Source of the DNA: Streptomyces sp. NRRL B-1347
GTDB taxonomy: Bacteria > Actinomycetota > Actinomycetes > Streptomycetales > Streptomycetaceae
Length of the DNA: 64,000 nucleotides
Reading direction: 5' to 3'
Assembly: GCF_000720325.1 (NCBI RefSeq)
Contig: NZ_JOJM01000006.1
Span: 1-64,000 of the forward strand
Shown here: in pieces, positions 16,941 to 26,657 of the stretch
Layout: each line of letters starts with the position of its first letter
Numbering within the stretch: position 1 is the stretch's first letter
Made by a program: the position numbers and the translations under genes
Notes under the pieces: model-generated
The model's input: the letters and a program-made list of their open reading frames with translations, nothing else
Database searches by the model: none
Told to the model about the DNA's origin: nothing

Positions 16941-17582
16941 TTGCACCGCCGCCGTCGTCGCACCGCGCTCCTCCTCTCCGCCGCGGCCGTCGCCGCTGCC
17001 CCTCTCCTCACCGCCTGCGGCAGTGATGTGCGCCCCGGCGCCGCGGCCGTCGTGGGCGACGACCGCATCACGGTGGCGCAGCTCGAACACCGGGTGAACG
17101 AGGTGCGTTCCGCACAGCGCGCCGCCGTCCCCGACGAGCGGCAGTACGAGCAGGTCATCGCCAAGACCGGCACGCTCACCCGCAACACGCTGCACACGAT
17201 GGTCCTGGACCGGGTCCTGCACCGCGCCGCGCGCGACGCCGGGGTGAGCGTCACCCGCAAGGAGATCCAGACCACGCGCGCCGGCATGGCGAAACAGGCG
17301 GGCGGCAGCAAGGCCCTGGAGGCGGGCTGGCTCCAGCAGTACAACGTGGCGCCCAAGCGCCTCGACGACAGCATCCGCACCGAGATCGAGGCCCAGAAGC
17401 TGGCCGCGAAGCTCGGCGCCGACATGAACTCCAAGGCGGGCCAGGACACCTTCTGGGCCGCCCTGTCCAAGGCCTCCAAGAAGCTCGACGTCAATGTGAA
17501 CCCGCGCTACGGCAGGTGGGACGCCGCCCAGAACAAGCGCGTCGACGCCAAGACGCCGTGGCTGCGCGAGGCGGCGGCCTGA
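16941..17582 (+). CDS. SurA N-domain lipoprotein (chaperone-like)
   Basis: This 213-residue lipoprotein has a signal RRRRRTALLLSAAAVAAAP and lipobox LTAC, then the SurA/PrsA-like helical core (AAVVGDDRITVAQLEHRV, NTLHTMVLDRVLHRAARDAG). The PPIase domain found in SurA/PrsA is absent, so it is a short chaperone-type form outside the membrane. The TTG start at 16941 is chosen because GGGAGG lies 5 nt upstream. The gene precedes mazG by 49 bp, as in other Streptomyces from memory. Confidence 0.82.
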   Translation: MHRRRRRTALLLSAAAVAAAPLLTACGSDVRPGAAAVVGDDRITVAQLEHRVNEVRSAQRAAVPDERQYEQVIAKTGTLTRNTLHTMVLDRVLHRAARDAGVSVTRKEIQTTRAGMAKQAGGSKALEAGWLQQYNVAPKRLDDSIRTEIEAQKLAAKLGADMNSKAGQDTFWAALSKASKKLDVNVNPRYGRWDAAQNKRVDAKTPWLREAAA

Positions 17583-17631
17583 GCCCTCACGGGGCGCCGC
17601 CGCTGTCAGAGCCGTGGGTTACGTTCGACCC

Positions 17632-18618
17632 GTGAACGAAACCCCGGCGGGCCGCATCGTCCTGCTCACCACCAGCCACCGCGTAGCCCCCGGCCTCCTG
17701 TCCTGGCCGGCCTGGCAGGCCCTGCACGGCGCCGACGAGGTCCTGTGCGCCGACGCCGCCCACCCGCAGCTGCCGTATCTGCGCGAGGCGGGCGTCGACG
17801 TCAAGCAGGCCGCGCCCACCGCGGAGGAGCTGGTGACCGCCTGCGAGGGCGGCCGCACGGTCCTGGTCGTGGCCACGGCCGAGGGCGACCGCCCGCTGAC
17901 GGACGGCCTGGCCCGGCTCGCGGGCTCGGGCCGCTTCGCCATGCCGGACCTGGAGCTGCTCCCCGGCTCGTACGACCTGCCGGGCGCCCGCCTCCTCGAC
18001 CTCGTCCAGGTCATGGACCGCATCCGGGCCGAGTGCCCCTGGTCGTCCCGGCAGACCCACGAGAGCCTCGCGAAGTACGGCATCGAGGAGGCGTACGAAC
18101 TGGTCGAGGCGATCGAGGACGGCGACCGCACGGAGCTCCGCGAGGAGCTGGGCGACGTCCTGCTCCAGGTCGTCTTCCACGCGCGCATCGCGGAGGAGGA
18201 CGAGGAGGCGCCGTTCTCCGTGGACGACGTGGCGGGCACCATCGTCGACAAGCTCGTCCACCGCCACCCGCACGTCTTCGGCGACGACACGGCCGCCACC
18301 CCCGAGGAGGTCAAGGCGCACTGGCTGCGCACCAAGGCGGTGGAGAAGCAGCGCGACTCGGTGACCGAGGGCATCCCCCTCGGCCAGCCCGGCCTAGCCC
18401 TCGCCGCCAAGCTCGCCTCCCGCGCCCGCACGGCCGCCCTGGACGTACCGCTGCCGACGGGCGAGGGCATCGGCTACGAACTCCTCGCGATGGCCGTCCA
18501 CGCGGAGGCCGCGGGCGTCGACCCGGAAGCCGCGCTGCGGGCGGCGGCCCGCGCCTACCGAGACGCCGTCCGAGCGGCGGAGACAGCGAGAGGCACATCC
18601 AGCCCGTCCGGCGTTTGA
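17632..18618 (+). CDS. mazG: MazG-type nucleoside triphosphate pyrophosphohydrolase
   Basis: This 328-residue protein has a C-terminal MazG domain from about residue 125. The metal-binding EExxE (EEAYELVEAIE) and ExxD (EELGDVLLQVVFHA) motifs are both present, with ECPWS at the domain start. The N-terminal third looks like a degenerate methylase-fold segment, as in YabN-type MazG. The enzyme hydrolyses NTPs to NMP and pyrophosphate to clean nucleotide pools or tune (p)ppGpp. The GTG at 17632 is used. The last residues and stop (SPSGV-TGA) are encoded by the dispersed repeat that begins near 18600, so the native C-terminus was probably replaced. Confidence 0.9.
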   Translation: MNETPAGRIVLLTTSHRVAPGLLSWPAWQALHGADEVLCADAAHPQLPYLREAGVDVKQAAPTAEELVTACEGGRTVLVVATAEGDRPLTDGLARLAGSGRFAMPDLELLPGSYDLPGARLLDLVQVMDRIRAECPWSSRQTHESLAKYGIEEAYELVEAIEDGDRTELREELGDVLLQVVFHARIAEEDEEAPFSVDDVAGTIVDKLVHRHPHVFGDDTAATPEEVKAHWLRTKAVEKQRDSVTEGIPLGQPGLALAAKLASRARTAALDVPLPTGEGIGYELLAMAVHAEAAGVDPEAALRAAARAYRDAVRAAETARGTSSPSGV

Positions 18619-18690
18619 GGACGAGGCGCGAAGCGCCGAAAAACGGGGGCACGGGGGCGGAGCCCCCGGATCGGGAAGGGGCGGGCCTGG
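18598..18690. repeat. Composite dispersed Streptomyces repeat overlapping mazG stop
   Basis: AGCCCGTCCGGCGTTTGAGG at 18601-18620 and the following ACGAG are identical to the right arm of the element at 5952-5978. GGCGC-GAA-GCGCC and GGGGGC-GGA-GCCCCC hairpins follow. The mazG stop codon (TGA 18616-18618) lies inside it. Confidence 0.85.
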
Positions 18691-18727
18691 GGCGCCCCGC
18701 GAGGGACGGGCGGCTACCGTCGACCGC

Positions 18728-20023
18728 ATGCACGACAAGCCCCCCGTCCCCCCGGAGCCCGAGCTCTTCACCTGGGAGTTCGCCAGCGACCCCTACCCCG
18801 CCTACGCCTGGCTCCGCGAGCACGCCCCCGTGACCAGGCGCCGGCTGCCGAGCGGCGTCGAGGCCTGGCTGGTCACGCGGTACGCCGACGCCCGGCAGGC
18901 GCTCGCGGACCAGCGGCTCAGCAAGAACCCGGCGCACCACGACGAGCCCGCGCACGCCAAGGGCAAGACCGGCATCCCGGGCGAGCGCAAGGCCGAGCTG
19001 ATGACGCATCTGCTCAACATCGACCCGCCGGACCACACCCGGCTGCGCCGCCTGGTGTCGAAGGCGTTCACACCGCGCCGCGTGGCGGAGTTCGAGTCCC
19101 GGGTGCAGGAGCTGACGGACCAGCTCATCGACGGGTTCGCGGAGCGCGGCGAGGCCGACCTCATCCACGAGTTCGCGTTCCCGCTGCCGATCTACGCCAT
19201 CTGCGACATGCTCGGCGTACCGCGCGAGGACCAGGACGACTTCCGGGACTGGGCCGGGATGATGATCCGGCACGGCGGCGGCCCGCGCGGCGGCGTGGCG
19301 CGCTCGGTGAAGAAGATGCGCGGCTACCTCGCCGAGCTCATCCACCGCAAGCGGGAGTCCCTCGCGGACGAGGGCGCCGACGACCTGATCTCCGGGCTCA
19401 TCCGCGCCTCCGACCACGGCGAGCACCTCACCGAGAACGAGGCCGCCGCCATGGCCTTCATCCTGCTGTTCGCCGGTTTCGAGACGACGGTGAACCTCAT
19501 CGGGAACGGCACGTACGCGCTGCTCAACCACCCCGAGCAGCGCGCGCTGCTGCAACGGTCCCTGGCCGCGGGCGACACCGGCCTGCTCGCCACCGGCCTT
19601 GAGGAACTGCTGCGCTACGACGGGCCCGTGGAGCTGGCCACCTGGCGGTTCGCCACCGAGCCGCTGCGCATCGGCGGCCAGGACATCGCGGCGGGCGACC
19701 CGGTGCTCGTCGTGCTCGCCGCCGCCGACCGCGACCCCGAACGCTTCGCCGAGCCCGACCTCCTCGACCTCGCCCGCCGCGACAACCAGCACCTCGGTTA
19801 CGGCCACGGCATCCACTACTGCCTCGGCGCGCCGCTGGCCCGCCTGGAGGGCCAGACCGCCCTCGCCACCCTGCTCCGCCGCCTTCCCGACCTGCAACTC
19901 GCCGTGGAGCCAGAGGAGTTGAGATGGCGCGGCGGGCTCATCATGCGGGGCCTCAGGACGTTGCCGGTGCGTTTCACACCCGCCCCGCGGGTCACCCGTG
20001 CTGACGGGCCGTCAACGATGTGA
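18728..20023 (+). CDS. Cytochrome P450 (CYP107-like)
   Basis: This 431-residue soluble P450 has the I-helix oxygen-activation motif AGFETT (about residue 250), ExxR in EELLRY (about 292), and the heme loop GYGHGIHYCLG with the Cys ligand at about residue 366, where Tyr replaces the usual Phe. The alanine-threonine pattern and length are those of bacterial class I P450s that need ferredoxin and ferredoxin reductase, and neither is adjacent. From memory, the P450 at this place in S. coelicolor is CYP107U1, linked to sporulation. That identity is by position and needs a search. ATG 18728 is used. It stands alone between a repeat and an rpf gene. Confidence 0.9.
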   Translation: MHDKPPVPPEPELFTWEFASDPYPAYAWLREHAPVTRRRLPSGVEAWLVTRYADARQALADQRLSKNPAHHDEPAHAKGKTGIPGERKAELMTHLLNIDPPDHTRLRRLVSKAFTPRRVAEFESRVQELTDQLIDGFAERGEADLIHEFAFPLPIYAICDMLGVPREDQDDFRDWAGMMIRHGGGPRGGVARSVKKMRGYLAELIHRKRESLADEGADDLISGLIRASDHGEHLTENEAAAMAFILLFAGFETTVNLIGNGTYALLNHPEQRALLQRSLAAGDTGLLATGLEELLRYDGPVELATWRFATEPLRIGGQDIAAGDPVLVVLAAADRDPERFAEPDLLDLARRDNQHLGYGHGIHYCLGAPLARLEGQTALATLLRRLPDLQLAVEPEELRWRGGLIMRGLRTLPVRFTPAPRVTRADGPSTM

Positions 20024-20050
20024 CTTTCACGTGATCTCGGCTGAACCGAC

Positions 20051-20080
20051 TTGTGACTGACGTTCGACTGCGGCTACGTT
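20051..20080 (+). promoter_or_regulatory. Candidate promoter for the first rpf gene
   Basis: TTGTGA (20051-20056) and TACGTT (20075-20080) are 18 bp apart, a plausible vegetative sigma-factor promoter. A start about 70 nt before the ATG would follow. Confidence 0.45.
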
Positions 20081-20155
20081 CACGACGGCCCGGCACCCGC
20101 GCGTCCGCGCGCACTCGGTGCCGTGCCTGACCTGTCGTCCACGAAAGGCACCTGC

Positions 20156-21292
20156 ATGCTCTCCGGCCAAGGCCGTCACCGTCGCCCCCGCCAGGTCCCG
20201 GCGATCCTCGTCACGGCGGGCGTCACCGGATCAGCCATCGCCATCCCGCTGCTCGGCGCGTCGAGCGCGAGCGCCGCGGACGCCGAGACGTGGGACAAGG
20301 TCGCGGAGTGCGAGAGCGGCGGGGCCTGGAGCGCCAAGGGCAGCGGCTACTACGGCGGCTTCCAGCTGACCCAGGACACCTGGGAGCAGTACGGCGGCCT
20401 CTCCTACGCGCCGAGCGCCGACCAGGCGAGCCGCTCCCAGCAGATCCACGTCGCCGAGAAGGTGCTCGCCGACCGGGGCCCCGACGCCTGGCCGAACTGC
20501 GCCCCGACCGCGGGCCTGGAGAAGGGCGGCAAGTCCGCCGACGTCGACCCGGGCGTGCCGTCGGCCCCGCCGCGCTCGTCGGACTCCGAGGGGTCCAAGG
20601 ACTCCGGGGAGTCCTCGCGGTCCGGCGAGGAGAAGGAGGAGGGCGCCGGGTCCGGCGACTCCGACACCGCCGACGACGGCTCCGAGAAGGCCGAGAAGCC
20701 CGGCAGTTCCACCGAATCGCGAGACAAGAGTCACGATTCGGACAGCAAGGACAGTAAGGACAGCGGGGACGGCAAGGGTGGCGACGCCGCCAAGGGCGCG
20801 AAGGACGCCGGGGGCGACTCGCGCGAGAGCGGCGGCAAGCACCGCAAGCCCGCCGGTGACGCGGGCAAGTCCGGTGCGGACGACAGCGCTTCGCCGGAGG
20901 AGTCCGGGGAGTCCGGCGCGCCCGGCGCGTCCGACGGCGCCACGCCCGGCACGGACGGCGCGTCCGACGACCGCCCCTCCGGCCGCCACCGCGGCGGCAG
21001 CGCCGACGAGAACGCCCCGTCCGGCGACACCGGCCCCGGGCGTCACGCCTCGCGCGGAGAGGCGCGGGACGTACCCGGCGCCGAGCGCCCCTCGGGCACG
21101 TACACGGTCCGCTCCGGCGACAACCTCTCGGCGATCGCCGACAGCCACGACCTTGACGGCGGCTGGACGGATCTGTACGCGGGCAACAAGAAGACGGTCG
21201 GCTCCGACCCGGACCTCATCCTCCCCGGTCAGCGGCTCGAACTGAGCGCGGACGACAAGGCGGGAACCGAGGGGAAGTCGGGCGAAAAGTAG
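20156..21292 (+). CDS. Resuscitation-promoting factor with LysM (Rpf family)
   Basis: This 378-residue secreted muralytic enzyme has a signal peptide ending near ASAADAETW, an Rpf lytic domain (about residues 42-120) with the catalytic Glu in VAECESGGAW and GYYGGFQLTQDTW, a long Ser/Asp/Glu/Lys/Gly-rich linker (about 125-320), and a C-terminal LysM (GTYTVRSGDNLSAIA to LILPGQRLEL). It cleaves peptidoglycan in germination and spore resuscitation. The ATG at 20156 follows GAAAGG. It is next to a second rpf gene. From memory, the S. coelicolor counterpart is rpfC. The linker is unusually long and charged. Confidence 0.92.
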   Translation: MLSGQGRHRRPRQVPAILVTAGVTGSAIAIPLLGASSASAADAETWDKVAECESGGAWSAKGSGYYGGFQLTQDTWEQYGGLSYAPSADQASRSQQIHVAEKVLADRGPDAWPNCAPTAGLEKGGKSADVDPGVPSAPPRSSDSEGSKDSGESSRSGEEKEEGAGSGDSDTADDGSEKAEKPGSSTESRDKSHDSDSKDSKDSGDGKGGDAAKGAKDAGGDSRESGGKHRKPAGDAGKSGADDSASPEESGESGAPGASDGATPGTDGASDDRPSGRHRGGSADENAPSGDTGPGRHASRGEARDVPGAERPSGTYTVRSGDNLSAIADSHDLDGGWTDLYAGNKKTVGSDPDLILPGQRLELSADDKAGTEGKSGEK

Positions 21293-21380
21293 GCCAGTTG
21301 CCCGGCAGTTCGCGATGAATGTCCGGTTTAAAGACGGTGAGAGGCAAGTGAGAGATGGGTCTCAGAAGCCCTGATCGTCT

Positions 21381-21410
21381 TTGAAATTCGGATGATTGCC
21401 TGACTACGGT
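21381..21410 (+). promoter_or_regulatory. Candidate promoter for the riboswitch-rpfA transcript
   Basis: TTGAAA (21381-21386) and TACGGT (21405-21410) are 18 bp apart. A start near 21417 would begin transcription just before the riboswitch, leaving a leader of about 265 nt. Confidence 0.5.
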
Positions 21411-21424
21411 CAGGACCGCTCGCC

Positions 21425-21662
21425 ACAGCGGGCCCCGCCGGTCGGTACGCCGAATCCTGCCAACGGCCGGACGGGAACAGTCGTCGCTTCGAGCGCCGAA
21501 GGCAGGAGCGGGGGACCCAAGGTAAGTGCCGGGCCCGGACGTTGGCCGGCCGCGTGAGAGCGCGGTCGTGAGACGTACGGAACCGGCTTGGGGTGAAGTC
21601 GCGCGCTAGGACGTGCGGCCGGGCACTCACCCGCCCGAACCCGACAGCTCACCTCGCAGGCG
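21425..21662 (+). ncRNA. c-di-AMP (ydaO/yuaA) riboswitch
   Basis: The leader carries the conserved ydaO blocks in order: CCGAATCCTGCC (about 21450), GGAGCGGGGGACCCAAGGTA (about 21506), TTGGGGTGAAG (about 21587) and the 3' segment CCGAACCCGACAGCTCACCT (from about 21636). Edges are approximate. This class binds cyclic di-AMP. From memory, the riboswitch before rpfA in S. coelicolor lowers expression when c-di-AMP is high, linking muralytic activity to osmotic and potassium signalling. The 3' arm ends 20-25 nt before the rpfA start. Confidence 0.92.
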
Positions 21663-21681
21663 TCGGTGAGGGGATCACTTC

Positions 21682-22422
21682 ATGCTGCGTTCCGGCAAGG
21701 GCAAGCACCGTCGTCCGACCAAGCTCGACAAGGCCACCCGCGCCGCCACCGTCGTCGGTGTCACCGGTGCCGCCGTCGCCGCCCCGCTGATGGCGACCGG
21801 CACGGCCAACGCCGCCACCGCCTCCGAGTGGGACCGCGTCGCCCAGTGCGAGTCCGGCGGCAACTGGTCCATCAACACCGGCAACGGCTACTACGGCGGC
21901 CTCCAGTTCTCCGCCTCCACCTGGGCCGCGTACGGCGGCACCAAGTACGCGGCCACCGCCAACCAGGCCTCCAAGGCCCAGCAGATCGAGATCGCCCAGA
22001 AGGTCCTCGCGGGCCAGGGCAAGGGCGCGTGGCCGAAGTGCGGCGTGGGCCTGTCCAGCTCCCCGTACACCGGCGGCGGCTCCACCGGCGGCGGCCAGCA
22101 GCAGCCGCAGCAGCAGACCAAGCCGCAGCCGCAGCAGCAGGCCCAGCCGCAGCAGCAGGCCGCTCCGAAGCCGCAGGCGCAGCCGCAGCACCAGCCGCAG
22201 CAGGCCGCCCCGCAGGTCGAGAAGAAGACCGTCCAGACCCCGACCGGCAAGGTCGTGAAGAAGGGCGACGGCGAGTACAAGGTCGAGACGGGCGACACCC
22301 TGTCCAAGATCGCCGAGGAGCACGACGTCAAGGGCGGCTGGCAGAAGCTGTACCAGCTGAACGACGACATCGTCACCGACGCCGACTTCATCTACCCGGG
22401 CCAGCAGCTGCACCTCAGCTGA
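21682..22422 (+). CDS. rpfA: Resuscitation-promoting factor RpfA (Rpf + LysM)
   Basis: This 246-residue secreted peptidoglycan hydrolase has a signal peptide to about residue 40 (GTANAATAS), an Rpf domain (WDRVAQCESGGNWS, catalytic Glu in CESGG; GYYGGLQFSASTW) to about residue 122, a Gln/Pro-rich linker, and a C-terminal LysM (GEYKVETGDTLSKIA to IYPGQQLHL). It is paralogous to the previous gene but has a different, uncharged linker. ATG 21682 lies after the riboswitch and GAGGGG. A strong terminator follows at 22470. Confidence 0.94.
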   Translation: MLRSGKGKHRRPTKLDKATRAATVVGVTGAAVAAPLMATGTANAATASEWDRVAQCESGGNWSINTGNGYYGGLQFSASTWAAYGGTKYAATANQASKAQQIEIAQKVLAGQGKGAWPKCGVGLSSSPYTGGGSTGGGQQQPQQQTKPQPQQQAQPQQQAAPKPQAQPQHQPQQAAPQVEKKTVQTPTGKVVKKGDGEYKVETGDTLSKIAEEHDVKGGWQKLYQLNDDIVTDADFIYPGQQLHLS

Positions 22423-22469
22423 CCCGCCCCGGCCCCGGCGGTGCCCGGAGCCACCCCGTCCCCATGGGC

Positions 22470-22516
22470 TACCGCCCCGGTGCGCGTCCCCCCTGCGCAC
22501 CGGGGCGGTACCTTTT
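22470..22516 (+). terminator. Intrinsic terminator after rpfA
   Basis: A perfect 16-bp stem (22470-22485 with 22495-22510) with a 9-nt loop is followed by CCTTTT. This is one of the few U-tract terminators in the window and separates rpfA from enolase. Confidence 0.92.
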
Positions 22517-22579
22517 GGTCCGGTAGTTTGTTTCGTGAGGGAACTATCCGCGTGCGGCCCGGTCGGCCCGTCCAGGTGA

Positions 22580-23971
<1,392 letters not shown>

Positions 23972-24004
23972 GCCTCTTCCAGGGCTAAGGCCTAGCCAGT
24001 CGTA

Positions 24005-24049
24005 CGTACGTCCCCGTACTCGGTCCCGTACCGTGTGCGGGGACGTACG
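24005..24049. promoter_or_regulatory. Inverted repeat in the ftsB-like promoter region
   Basis: CGTACGTCCCC (24005-24015) is exactly inverted at 24039-24049, with TACCGT between. It could be an operator or an RNA hairpin in front of the divisome gene. Confidence 0.4.
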
Positions 24050-24069
24050 CACGTACTGGGGAGGCGGAC

Positions 24070-24567
24070 ATGGCAGTGAAGAACCGCGACCGGTTCTCCA
24101 CCGCGACGCGGCTCAAGCTGCTCGGCGAGCAGACCGCGCAGCGCGTCTACCGCTCCCAGACCAAGCGCCAGGCCCGCCGCTCCCGGCTCACCGGCCGCGC
24201 GGCGCTGCTCGTCCTGGTGGTCTGCTCGCTGGTCGTCGCGCTCGCCTATCCGATACGGCAGTACGTCTCGCAGCGCGCCGAGATCGCCGAGCAGCGGCAG
24301 AAGCAGGCCGAGCACCGCGAGAACGTCGAGCGCCTGCGCGACGAGAAGGCCCGCTGGCAGGACGACGCCTACGCCGAGCAGCGCGTCCGCGAGCGGCTGC
24401 ACTACGTGATGCCCGGCGAGACCGGCTTCACGGTGATCGACCCCGAGGCCGCCGAGCGCCACCGCCCCGACGGGGGCGGCGCCGACCGGCCCTGGTACTC
24501 CAACGTCTGGGACGGCGTCGACAAGGCGGACGGCTCCGGCGCCGCAGGCCGTCCCGACGACAACTGA
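24070..24567 (+). CDS. FtsB/DivIC-family septum formation initiator
   Basis: This 165-residue bitopic protein has a basic cytoplasmic N-terminus, one transmembrane helix (about residues 40-62, AALLVLVVCSLVVALAYP), an extracellular coiled coil (about 68-105, EIAEQRQKQAEHRENVERL) and the family's RLHYVMPGETGF segment. It belongs to the FtsB/DivIC group, which bridges FtsL and FtsQ in the divisome. Its position after enolase and before a DUF501 gene and ppx is conserved in actinobacteria. ATG 24070 follows GGGGAGG. Confidence 0.93.
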   Translation: MAVKNRDRFSTATRLKLLGEQTAQRVYRSQTKRQARRSRLTGRAALLVLVVCSLVVALAYPIRQYVSQRAEIAEQRQKQAEHRENVERLRDEKARWQDDAYAEQRVRERLHYVMPGETGFTVIDPEAAERHRPDGGGADRPWYSNVWDGVDKADGSGAAGRPDDN

Positions 24568-24597
24568 ACCGACCTCCGCACTGACCGAAAGACAGGC

Positions 24598-25122
24598 ATG
24601 GAAACGCCCCCGCCCCAGACCGAGTCCACCGCGCCCACGGACGCCGACATCGCCGCGTTCAAGGAGCAGCTGGGCCGCCCGCCGCGCGGCCTGCGGGCCA
24701 TCGCGCACCGCTGCCCCTGCGGCAACCCGGACGTGGTGGAGACGGCACCCCGCCTGGAGGACGGCACGCCGTTCCCGACGACGTTCTATCTGACGTGCCC
24801 GCGCGCGGCCTCCGCGATCGGCACGCTCGAGGCGAACGGCGTGATGAAGGAGATGACGGAGCGGCTCGCCACCGACCCGGAGCTCGCCGCCGCGTACCGC
24901 GCGGCGCACGAGGACTACATCGCCCGGCGCGACTCCATCGAGGTCCTGGAGGGCTTCCCCTCGGCCGGCGGCATGCCGGACCGGGTGAAGTGCCTGCACG
25001 TCCTGGTGGGCCACTCCCTGGCCGCGGGCCCCGGCGTGAACCCCCTGGGCGACGAGGCCATCGCCATGCTCCCGGAGTGGTGGCGCAAGGGCCCGTGTGT
25101 CTCGGCCGAGCAGCAGGACTAG
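24598..25122 (+). CDS. DUF501 protein
   Basis: This 174-residue soluble protein belongs to the DUF501 family: FKEQLGRPPRGLRAIAHRC, CPCGNPDVVETAPRLEDGTP, PFPTTFYLTCPRA and RVKCLHVLVGHSLAAGPGVN are its recognisable conserved blocks. The Cys/His residues may bind metal. Function is unknown. The constant neighbourhood (FtsB-like, DUF501, Ppx/GppA) suggests a housekeeping link to envelope or phosphate metabolism. It is 30 bp after the ftsB-like gene and probably in the same operon. Confidence 0.9.
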   Translation: METPPPQTESTAPTDADIAAFKEQLGRPPRGLRAIAHRCPCGNPDVVETAPRLEDGTPFPTTFYLTCPRAASAIGTLEANGVMKEMTERLATDPELAAAYRAAHEDYIARRDSIEVLEGFPSAGGMPDRVKCLHVLVGHSLAAGPGVNPLGDEAIAMLPEWWRKGPCVSAEQQD

Positions 25123-25222
25123 CCCGTACCCGCTGTGGGCGGCTGGTCCGCCCAGAGGGCGGAACGGGTGGGCACAGCCCCTCCCACCGCCGCGCACCCG
25201 TCAACGCACAAGGAGCACCCCA

Positions 25223-26179
25223 GTGACCCGCGTGGCCGCCATCGACTGTGGCACGAACTCGATCCGCCTCCTCGTGGCGGACGCCGACCCGGCCACGGGC
25301 GAGCTCGTCGACCTCGACCGCCGCATGCAGATCGTCCGCCTCGGACAGGGCGTGGACAAGACGGGCCGCCTGGCCCCCGAGGCCCTGGAGCGGACCTTCG
25401 CGGCCTGCCGCGAGTACGCCGCCGTCATCAAGGAGCACGGCGCGCAGCGCACCCGCTTCGTGGCGACCTCCGCGTCCCGCGACGCCGAGAACCGCGCCGA
25501 GTTCGTCCGCGGCGTCCTGGACATCCTCGGCGTCGAGCCGGAGGTGATCAGCGGCGACCAGGAGGCGGAGTTCTCCTTCACGGGCGCCACCAAGGAGCTG
25601 ACGGGCCGCGCGGACCTGGAGACGCCGTACCTCGTCGTGGACATCGGCGGCGGCTCCACGGAGTTCGTCGTCGGCGACGGAAGCGTCCGAGCGGCCCGCT
25701 CCGTGGACGTCGGCTGCGTCCGCATGACCGAGCGCCACTTCGTGCGCGACGGCGTCGTCACCGACCCGCCGACCGCCGAGCAGCTCGCCGCCGTCCGCGC
25801 GGACATCGACGCGGCGCTCGACCTCGCGGAGCGGACGGTGCCGCTGCGCGAGGCGAAGACCCTGGTGGGGCTCGCGGGCTCGGTCACCACGGTGGCCGGG
25901 ATCGCGCTCGGCCTCGACGCGTACGAGTCCGCCGCGATCCACCACTCGCGCGTCTCGTACGAGCAGGTCGAGGCGATCGTGGAGCGGCTCGTGCACTCGA
26001 CGCACGCCGAGCGCGCGGCGATCCCCGTGATGCACCCGGGCCGCGTCGACGTGATCGTGGCGGGCGCCCTCGTGCTGCTCTCGATCATGGAGCGGGTCGG
26101 GGCCCGCGAGGTCGTCGTGAGCGAGCACGACATCCTGGACGGAATCGCCTGGAAAGTGGCGGAGGAGCTGGGCGAGTAG
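25223..26179 (+). CDS. ppx: Exopolyphosphatase / pppGpp phosphatase (Ppx/GppA)
   Basis: This 318-residue enzyme of the ASKHA fold has the phosphate-1 motif AAIDCGTNSIRLLV at the start and DIGGGSTEFVVG in the middle. It hydrolyses polyphosphate and/or pppGpp. The family splits poorly by sequence, so the substrate is open. It is of the short actinobacterial type, without the C-terminal domain of E. coli Ppx. The GTG at 25223 has AAGGAG 8 nt upstream. It is likely cotranscribed with the DUF501 gene. Confidence 0.93.
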   Translation: MTRVAAIDCGTNSIRLLVADADPATGELVDLDRRMQIVRLGQGVDKTGRLAPEALERTFAACREYAAVIKEHGAQRTRFVATSASRDAENRAEFVRGVLDILGVEPEVISGDQEAEFSFTGATKELTGRADLETPYLVVDIGGGSTEFVVGDGSVRAARSVDVGCVRMTERHFVRDGVVTDPPTAEQLAAVRADIDAALDLAERTVPLREAKTLVGLAGSVTTVAGIALGLDAYESAAIHHSRVSYEQVEAIVERLVHSTHAERAAIPVMHPGRVDVIVAGALVLLSIMERVGAREVVVSEHDILDGIAWKVAEELGE

Positions 26180-26657
26180 CCCTCCCGTCGACGCTCCCGC
26201 CGGCCCTCGTCGACGCTCCCGCCGACCCTCCCCGTGCAGCCGTCGTGGATCACCGGCTGAGCGGGGAGGAGGTCGTTTGAGCAGCCGTTGAGCGGCTTCG
26301 AGGGCTCCGCGGGGACACCTCGTCGGAAAACTTCGTGAAGTTCTTCACAAGGAAAACGGCCCTGTAGGGCGTGGTTCCGAGGAGTTTCGGGTCCGGAGGC
26401 GGGGTTTTGAAGGCGTCGGGCTGACGCCCGCGACGCATCACAGGTGTTACGGGGGTGTGAACCGAGGACTGGTTCACCCGGTGTTGAGGCCCGGAGTGGC
26501 TGCTCAAGTGGGGTTGACAACGACTCGGGGTGTCCGCTGGTTCCCTCTGAACGCCATGACCTCCGTCACGTGGGCGGCGAAGTGTAGCAGAGGCCCCACT
26601 CATCCTTGTGAAGGGGCGCACGAGCGACCCCCTCGGAGGGGGTGGATACTCAATGGC
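26180..26657. other. 478-bp intergenic region upstream of ndh
   Basis: No gene is seen. It holds a direct repeat CGTCGACGCTCCCGCCG (about 26188 and 26210), a Rex-like operator (26335-26350) and the inverted repeat GTGAACC-N7-GGTTCAC (26457-26477). TTGACA lies at 26514-26519 without a good -10 partner, and a TTGTGAA half-site lies near 26604. It looks like a long regulated leader. Confidence 0.6.
26335..26350. promoter_or_regulatory. Rex-like redox operator upstream of ndh
   Basis: CGTGAAGTTCTTCACA differs from the Streptomyces Rex operator consensus TGTGAAC-N3-TTCACA at two positions (first base and seventh base). From memory, ndh is a Rex target in S. coelicolor, repressed when the NADH/NAD+ ratio is low. 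The distance to the ndh start (about 310 bp) implies a distal promoter. Confidence 0.6.
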
